A DNA stretch of 64,000 bases from VBAS01 sp964508655. GTDB taxonomy: Bacteria; Bacteroidota; Bacteroidia; Chitinophagales; Chitinophagaceae. Numbering within the stretch: position 1 is the first letter of the stretch; each line of letters starts with the position of its first letter. Shown here one piece after another: positions 59,034 through 64,000 of the stretch. Both the position numbers and the translations under genes were made by a program. A model generated the notes under the pieces. That model was not told the DNA's origin, did no database searches, and was given only the letters and a program-made list of their open reading frames with translations. The stretch covers positions 1 to 64,000 of the forward strand of contig CAZDUO010000011.1 in the NCBI GenBank assembly GCA_964508655.1. Direction: 5' to 3'.

Positions 59034-61223
59034 ATGTCACTACGATTCAATGCCATTCATAACATGGCTACTTCGCCGGAAGTAACCATAGAAAATTCCA
59101 GCAGGATTACGGCCATATTTGGTGATAATGTTTTTACCCCAAAAACAGCCCGTGAGTTTTTAAGCGACGAAGCCTATAAAAGCCTGATGTCTTCCGTGAG
59201 AACCGGCCAGAAAATTGACCGCAGCATGGCCAACCAGATTGCCAGCGGCATTCGTGCCTGGGCCGAGGCAAAAGGCGTAACGCATTTCACACACTGGTTT
59301 CAGCCGCTTACAGGCGCCACGGCAGAAAAACATGATTCGTTTTTTACCATCAAAGGCGATGGCACACCCATCGAACAGTTTGAAGGCGATGCGCTGATTC
59401 AGCAGGAACCTGATGCCTCATCATTTCCCAGCGGCGGGCTGCGTGCCACTTTTGAAGCAAGAGGCTATACCGCATGGGATCCTTCGTCACCGGCCTTTGT
59501 TATGGAAATAGGCCAGGGCAAAACACTTTGCATTCCTACCATCTTTGTTTCATACACCGGCGAATCGCTCGACTACAAGGCGCCGCTGTTAAAAGCGCTG
59601 GAAGCACTGAATAAAGCAGCCGTGGATGTGTGCAATTATTTTGATAAAAACATAACCCGTGTTACAGCCACACTAGGCTGGGAGCAGGAATATTTTGTAA
59701 TTGACGAAGGTCTGTTTAATGCACGACCCGACCTGGTGATGTGCGGCCGCACTGTGTATGGTCATAGCCCGGCCAAAGGCCAGCAGCTTGAAGACCACTA
59801 TTTCGGTTCCATACCCGAAAGAATTTATGCTTTTATGCGTGACTTTGAAAACGAAGCCTACAAGCTGGGCATCCCGCTGCGCACAAGACACAATGAAGTG
59901 GCACCTGCCCAGTTTGAATGTGCCCCGATTTTTGAAGAAGTAAGTGTGGGTGTGGATCACAACCTGCTGCTGATGGACATTATGGACCGGGTGGCCCGCC
60001 GCCATAAGCTAAGGGTACTGCTACACGAAAAACCTTTTGCCGGTATCAATGGCAGCGGCAAGCACAATAACTGGAGCATGGCCACAGATACCGGTGTCAA
60101 TCTTTTAGCCCCGGGCAAAACACCCAAGACCAACCTGATGTTTCTCACGTTTTTTGTAAACACCATCAAAGCGGTGTATGATTATGCTGATGTGCTCCGG
60201 GCCTCCATTGCTTCGGCCCCCAACGATCACCGGCTTGGCGCCAATGAAGCTCCGCCGGCAATCATTTCCGTATTCATCGGCGAATACCTGACCAATGTGC
60301 TGCGTGAAATAAAAGAACGGGTGACGGAAAAAATGGATGAAACCGATGAAAGCATGCTGAAGATTGACATCCACAAAAGTATTCCCGAGCTGCTGCTGGA
60401 TAATACCGACCGCAACCGCACTTCACCTTTCGCATTTACGGGAAACAAATTTGAATTCCGGGCCGTAGGTTCATCGGCCAACTGCGCCAATGCCATGACG
60501 GCGCTGAATGTGATACTGGCGCAAACGCTGAAAGATTTTAAAAAAGATGTGGATGCCCATATAGAGAAAGGTGAGAAAAAAGAAATCGCCATCATGCATG
60601 TGATAAGAGAGTATTCGGTGGCCAGTGAAAAAATTTTATTTGAAGGGAATAACTACAGTCCCGAGTGGGAGAAAGAAGCCGAGCGCCGCGGACTGCCCAA
60701 TGTAAAAACCTCGCCGCTGGCGCTGGATGCCATGGTGACTGAAAAAGCCAAGCACCTTTTTGAAAACAACCATGTATATACCCACGCTGAACTGGAAGCC
60801 CGGCATGAAATAGAGCTGGAAAAATACATCAAGAAAGTACAGATTGAAAGCCGCATAATGGGTGAGCTGGCTACAAGTCATATTCTGCCTGCAGCCATCC
60901 GCTATCAGAATCTTCTTACCAACAACATCAGGGGACTGAAAGAAGCAGGGCTGGATGAATCGGCTTTTGCCAACCAGAAACAAATACTGGAAAAAATTTC
61001 GGAACACATCAACAAGCTGAGCGACCTGGTGGAAAAAATGATTGAGGCCCGCAAAGTGTGCAACAATATTGAGAACACAAGAACAAGGGCCATTGCTTAC
61101 CAAAGCAAGGTGAAGGATTCTTTCTTTGATGACATCCGCTATCATGCCGATAAGCTGGAGCTGCTGGTTGACGACCGGGAGTGGTACCTGCCGAAGTACA
61201 GGGAAATTCTGTTTCTGAGATAA
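59034..61223 (+). CDS. glnN: glutamine synthetase, type III
   Basis: A 729-residue enzyme of the large GSIII class typical of Bacteroidota and cyanobacteria, which forms dodecamers of unusual ring contact. Motifs: THFTHWFQPLTGATAEKHDS, then DSFFTIKGDGTPIEQFEGD, SFPSGGLRATFEARGYTAWD, TLGWEQEYFVIDEGLF, RTRHNEVAPAQFECAPIFEE, VLLHEKPFAGINGSGKHNNW and SPFAFTGNKFEFRAVGSSAN. The C-terminal ~230 residues are helical (VEKMIEARKVCNNIENTRTR). A strong terminator follows. No PII or amtB gene is in the window. Confidence 0.96.
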   Translation: MSLRFNAIHNMATSPEVTIENSSRITAIFGDNVFTPKTAREFLSDEAYKSLMSSVRTGQKIDRSMANQIASGIRAWAEAKGVTHFTHWFQPLTGATAEKHDSFFTIKGDGTPIEQFEGDALIQQEPDASSFPSGGLRATFEARGYTAWDPSSPAFVMEIGQGKTLCIPTIFVSYTGESLDYKAPLLKALEALNKAAVDVCNYFDKNITRVTATLGWEQEYFVIDEGLFNARPDLVMCGRTVYGHSPAKGQQLEDHYFGSIPERIYAFMRDFENEAYKLGIPLRTRHNEVAPAQFECAPIFEEVSVGVDHNLLLMDIMDRVARRHKLRVLLHEKPFAGINGSGKHNNWSMATDTGVNLLAPGKTPKTNLMFLTFFVNTIKAVYDYADVLRASIASAPNDHRLGANEAPPAIISVFIGEYLTNVLREIKERVTEKMDETDESMLKIDIHKSIPELLLDNTDRNRTSPFAFTGNKFEFRAVGSSANCANAMTALNVILAQTLKDFKKDVDAHIEKGEKKEIAIMHVIREYSVASEKILFEGNNYSPEWEKEAERRGLPNVKTSPLALDAMVTEKAKHLFENNHVYTHAELEARHEIELEKYIKKVQIESRIMGELATSHILPAAIRYQNLLTNNIRGLKEAGLDESAFANQKQILEKISEHINKLSDLVEKMIEARKVCNNIENTRTRAIAYQSKVKDSFFDDIRYHADKLELLVDDREWYLPKYREILFLR

Positions 61224-61261
61224 GCTGGCGAATTCAAAAGGAAAAAGTCAAAATCCAGAAG

Positions 61262-61288
61262 TCCTCCGGTTGAGCCGGGGGATTTTTT
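61262..61288 (+). terminator. Rho-independent terminator of glnN
   Basis: TCCTCCGG (61262-61269) and CCGGGGGA (61275-61282) form an 8-bp stem with one G-U pair and a 5-base loop, followed by TTTTTT (61283-61288). Confidence 0.85.
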
Positions 61289-61356
61289 ATTGAAAAGTTG
61301 CAGGGGATTGACTCTCCAGGTGCGGATATTAATTCCTTGAACTGTTATCCAAAAAT

Positions 61357-62694
61357 TTATCGAAGCATAAAATTTTCCAAAAAATTTGTATTAAAATCGC
61401 CGCTGCGGAAACGTTCATCTTGCATCAGTTGCAGGTGGAAAGGTATGGTCGTCTTCACCCCTTCAATTATGTATTCACTCAGGGCACGGTACATGGTGTC
61501 AATGGCTTCGTTGCGGGTGCGGGCCACGGTAATGAGTTTGCCGATCATGGAATCGTAATAGGGAGGAATGACGTAGCCGGCATACACGTGGCTGTCAACC
61601 CGTACTCCATGCCCGCCGGGCTGGTGCAATACACTGATTTTTCCCGGCGATGGACGGAAATCATTGTAAGGATCTTCCGCGTTGATGCGGCATTCGATGG
61701 CATGCATCTGTGGAAAGTAATCACGCCCCGTAATTTTTTCACCCATGGCTATTTTCAACTGTTCCTTGATAAGATCGAAGTTGATGACCTCCTCCGTCAC
61801 GCAATGCTCCACCTGTATGCGGGTGTTCATTTCCATGAAATAAAAATTGCGGTGCTTGTCCACCAAAAACTCCACCGTGCCTACGCTTTCATAATTGATG
61901 GCAGCGGCGGCTTTCTTGGCAGCTTCTCCCATTTGATAACGCAGTTCGTCAGTCATAAACGGCGAAGGTGATTCTTCCACCAGCTTCTGGTGCCGGCGCT
62001 GGATGGAGCAGTCCCTTTCGCTCAGGTGGCACACATTGCCGTACTGGTCGCCGGCCACCTGTATTTCGATATGTCGGGGCTCTTCCACAAATTTTTCCAT
62101 GTAGATGCCGTCGTTTTTGAAGGCGGCTCCGGCTTCAGCTTTAGCGGTGTTGTACGATCTTTCCATTTCTGCTTCTGCCCACACAATACGCATTCCTTTT
62201 CCGCCGCCGCCGGCTGTTGCTTTCAAAATAACCGGGTAGCCCATTTCTTTTGCCAGCCCGATAGCTTCATCAAGATTTTGCAGCAATCCTTCGCCGCCGG
62301 GCACAACAGGCACACCTGCTTTTATCATGGTTTCCTTGGCAGTAATCTTATCGCCCATCGCATTAATCATCTCCGGCGTGGGGCCTATAAATTTTATCTG
62401 GTGCTCGGCGCATATCTGGGCAAATCTTGCATTCTCCGCCAAAAAACCATAGCCGGGGTGTATGGCATCGGCATTGGTGATTTCTGCAGCCGCCATCAGG
62501 TGCGGAATATTGAGATAAGAGTCGGCGCTTTGTGGCTTACCGATGCACACGGCTTCGTCGGCAAATTTTACATGAATACTGTCGCGGTCGGCGGTTGAAT
62601 AAACGGCCACGGTTTTTATTCCCATTTCGCGGCAGGTGCGGATGACACGTAGAGCTATTTCGCCACGGTTTGCTATCAGTACTTTGTTAAACAC
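61357..62694 (-). CDS. accC: acetyl-CoA carboxylase, biotin carboxylase subunit
   Basis: A 445-residue ATP-grasp enzyme. It starts MFNKVLIANRGEIALRVIRT; the glycine-rich ATP loop is ILKATAGGGGKGMRIVWA; metal and bicarbonate residues appear in EKFVEEPRHIEIQVAGDQYG, ERDCSIQRRHQKLVEESPS and EMNTRIQVEHCVTEEV. It carboxylates the biotin on AccB for malonyl-CoA and fatty acid synthesis. It lies 78 bases downstream of accB on the same strand. Carboxyltransferase genes accA and accD are elsewhere. Confidence 0.96.
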   Translation of the reverse strand: MFNKVLIANRGEIALRVIRTCREMGIKTVAVYSTADRDSIHVKFADEAVCIGKPQSADSYLNIPHLMAAAEITNADAIHPGYGFLAENARFAQICAEHQIKFIGPTPEMINAMGDKITAKETMIKAGVPVVPGGEGLLQNLDEAIGLAKEMGYPVILKATAGGGGKGMRIVWAEAEMERSYNTAKAEAGAAFKNDGIYMEKFVEEPRHIEIQVAGDQYGNVCHLSERDCSIQRRHQKLVEESPSPFMTDELRYQMGEAAKKAAAAINYESVGTVEFLVDKHRNFYFMEMNTRIQVEHCVTEEVINFDLIKEQLKIAMGEKITGRDYFPQMHAIECRINAEDPYNDFRPSPGKISVLHQPGGHGVRVDSHVYAGYVIPPYYDSMIGKLITVARTRNEAIDTMYRALSEYIIEGVKTTIPFHLQLMQDERFRSGDFNTNFLENFMLR

Positions 62695-62772
62695 GAGAGA
62701 TAATTAAAAATTAAAAAGAAAAAAGTCAAAATGAGGTCCGGGTTTTTTGAAATTTTAATTCTGACTTTTGAT

Positions 62773-63288
62773 TTATGAAGGTTCCACCAGGAAAAGCGGT
62801 TGATCATACTCCACCGGCGATGCATCATCCACCAATATTTTCACCACTTTCCCTTTCACTTCGCTTTCAATTTCATTGAAAAGTTTCATCGCCTCGATAA
62901 CACAAACCACTTTGCCGGGATTAATTTCATCCCCCACTTCTACAAAATTGGGTTTGTCGGGCCCCGGTCGGCGATAAAAGGTTCCAATCATCGGGCTTTT
63001 TATTGTAAGCAGGTTGGCGGCAGCAGGTGTTTCTTTTTCGATGGCTTCGGCGGCGGCAGCAGCAGCCGGCTGCGGTACAGCAGTCACTGATGTATGTGCC
63101 GGTATATGCTGAATATGGGGAACTACCGGCGCTGCCTGCACCGGCGCACTTATTACCTGCTGTACTTTATCTTCTTTTTGCTTTATGGTAATCCGGAAAT
63201 CCTTTAGCTCAACAGTCAATTCACCAATATTTGATTTGTTGACCAGCTTGATCAACTCCTGAATCTGTTTGAAATCCATGTTTTTCAA
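62773..63288 (-). CDS. accB: acetyl-CoA carboxylase, biotin carboxyl carrier protein
   Basis: A 171-residue BCCP. The N-part (MDFKQIQELIKLVNKSNIGE) is the usual dimer and enzyme-contact region, followed by an Ala/Pro-rich linker (residues ~50-95) and a biotinyl domain with the lysine in VIEAMKLFNEIESEVKGKVV. The ATG at 63279 (MDFKQI) is also possible, two residues later than the first. Gene order efp-accB-accC is common in bacteria, and 208 bases separate it from efp. Confidence 0.95.
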   Translation of the reverse strand: MKNMDFKQIQELIKLVNKSNIGELTVELKDFRITIKQKEDKVQQVISAPVQAAPVVPHIQHIPAHTSVTAVPQPAAAAAAEAIEKETPAAANLLTIKSPMIGTFYRRPGPDKPNFVEVGDEINPGKVVCVIEAMKLFNEIESEVKGKVVKILVDDASPVEYDQPLFLVEPS

Positions 63289-63496
63289 ATTTATTAGTTG
63301 GTTTTATCCGAACCCGAGATTTCCTTCATGGAAATAACTTCTTCGGCGGTGAAAAAGAAAATAAGTGAAGCTAAGATAGGGAAATCAGTTCCGCAAAATT
63401 CAAGATTCCATCAAGTTTTTGAGCAAATCCGGAACAAAATCAAATAAAAAAACCAAAAACTTTGATGATTTTGGTTCAAATCAGTTTGTGAGGGAA

Positions 63497-64000
63497 TTAT
63501 TCTTTCACCCTTTCAACATACTCCCCGGTTTTTGTATTCACACGAATGAGCTCACCTTCGTTTACAAACAAAGGAACACCTACCGTGGCGCCGGTTTCCA
63601 GGGTGGCAGGCTTCAATGTGCGGGTTGCGGTATCACCCCTCAGGCCGGGTTCGCAATAAGTAATTTTCAGGGCGATTTTATCAGGAAGCTCGGCGCCTAT
63701 TACCTGTTCGTTTTCTGTATTGATCAGCACACCTACTTCCTGTCCCTCTTTCAGGTATTGGGGAGCATCAATGGCCTCTTCGGATAATGCAATCTGCTCG
63801 AAAGTTTGCGTATCCATGAAGTTGAAGCCCGTATCGTCTTTATATAAAAACTGGTAGATGCGTTTTTCCACCCGCACCGGGAAAATGGTATCGCCGCTGT
63901 TCCAGACCTTTTCAATACTGCGGTGATTGTCCACACCCTTCAGCTTGGCCCACACTTTGGCAGCTGCACGGGCAGTTTTGTTTTCGCCAAATTCTACCAC
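63497..64000 (-). CDS. efp: translation elongation factor P (5' truncated) with arginine-type loop
   Basis: The first ~20 residues are outside the window, so this is a partial gene of at least 168 codons. Domain I shows VVEFGENKTARAAAKVWAKL instead of the common VKPGKG loop: aligned by eye to standard EF-P, the lysine that is normally modified is replaced by Arg (TAR). RIYQFLYKDDTGFNFMDTQT and FEQIALSEEAI are typical of domain II, and the domain III end GEYVERVKE is intact. EF-P relieves ribosome stalls at polyproline. The protein starts the efp-accB-accC set. The true start cannot be seen. Confidence 0.9.
   Translation of the reverse strand: MVEFGENKTARAAAKVWAKLKGVDNHRSIEKVWNSGDTIFPVRVEKRIYQFLYKDDTGFNFMDTQTFEQIALSEEAIDAPQYLKEGQEVGVLINTENEQVIGAELPDKIALKITYCEPGLRGDTATRTLKPATLETGATVGVPLFVNEGELIRVNTKTGEYVERVKE

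Overview
The window looks like a chromosomal scaffold piece from a Bacteroidota bacterium, most likely of the Chitinophagaceae type. Evidence: secreted proteins end in type IX secretion (T9SS) sorting domains; promoters fit the Bacteroidota pattern (TTG, 19-21 bases, TAnnTTTG); glutamine synthetases II and III sit side by side; and lineage-typical domains occur (DUF4382, DUF2911, DUF1080, small PurL, SDR-type threonine dehydrogenase). One 100-base run of N (25884-25983) marks a scaffold gap. The ends cut two genes: a T9SS-sorted adhesin-like protein on the left and efp on the right.

Layout. 1-1.3 kb: 3' end of a T9SS-secreted protein with a HYR-like repeat. 1.5-11.0 kb: five paralogous polytopic GT-C/TPR proteins resembling animal TMTC O-mannosyltransferases, four in one minus-strand operon and one convergent. 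11.2-16.7 kb: glycan genes (GT39-like GT-C enzyme, SAM methyltransferase, polyprenyl-phosphate glycosyltransferase of DPM1/GtrB type, UPF0104-like membrane protein, second GT2). Together 1.5-16.7 kb reads as a candidate lipid-linked glycosylation island. 16.7-25.8 kb: a T9SS protein, a broken DUF486 gene, smc, a universal stress protein, an arginase-family enzyme and an RmlD-like reductase. 25.77-26.33 kb: a minus-strand transcription unit with a consensus promoter, a GC-rich bipartite hairpin, at least three degenerate tRNA-like 88-base repeats, an intact tRNA-Arg(ACG) and a terminator. The assembly gap lies inside this array.

26.4-34.1 kb: acetyltransferase, DUF1080 hydrolase-like protein, amidohydrolase lipoprotein, two thioredoxin-fold proteins, threonine dehydrogenase and kdsA. 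34.2-38.6 kb: a DUF4382 lipoprotein and the rpsL-rpsG-fusA block. 38.8-42.4 kb: ilvE, then a tightly coupled run of an unknown protein, rdgB, an ECF sigma factor and its probable anti-sigma factor. 42.5-56.1 kb: thioesterase, aroE, ComA-like phosphosulfolactate synthase, TPR protein, yidC, pyrG, an outer-membrane barrel, proC, hldD and purL. 56.4-64 kb: a polytopic protein, glnII and glnN, then accC, accB and efp on the minus strand.

The strongest candidates for something undescribed are the tRNA-like repeat array in front of tRNA-Arg and the fivefold TMTC-like array with its sugar-lipid genes. Also notable are a GACTTC-type repeat that entered the hldD reading frame and forms the end of pyrG, and an EF-P with arginine where the modified lysine usually lies. 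All family assignments come from reading motifs by eye; no database search or structure prediction was run.
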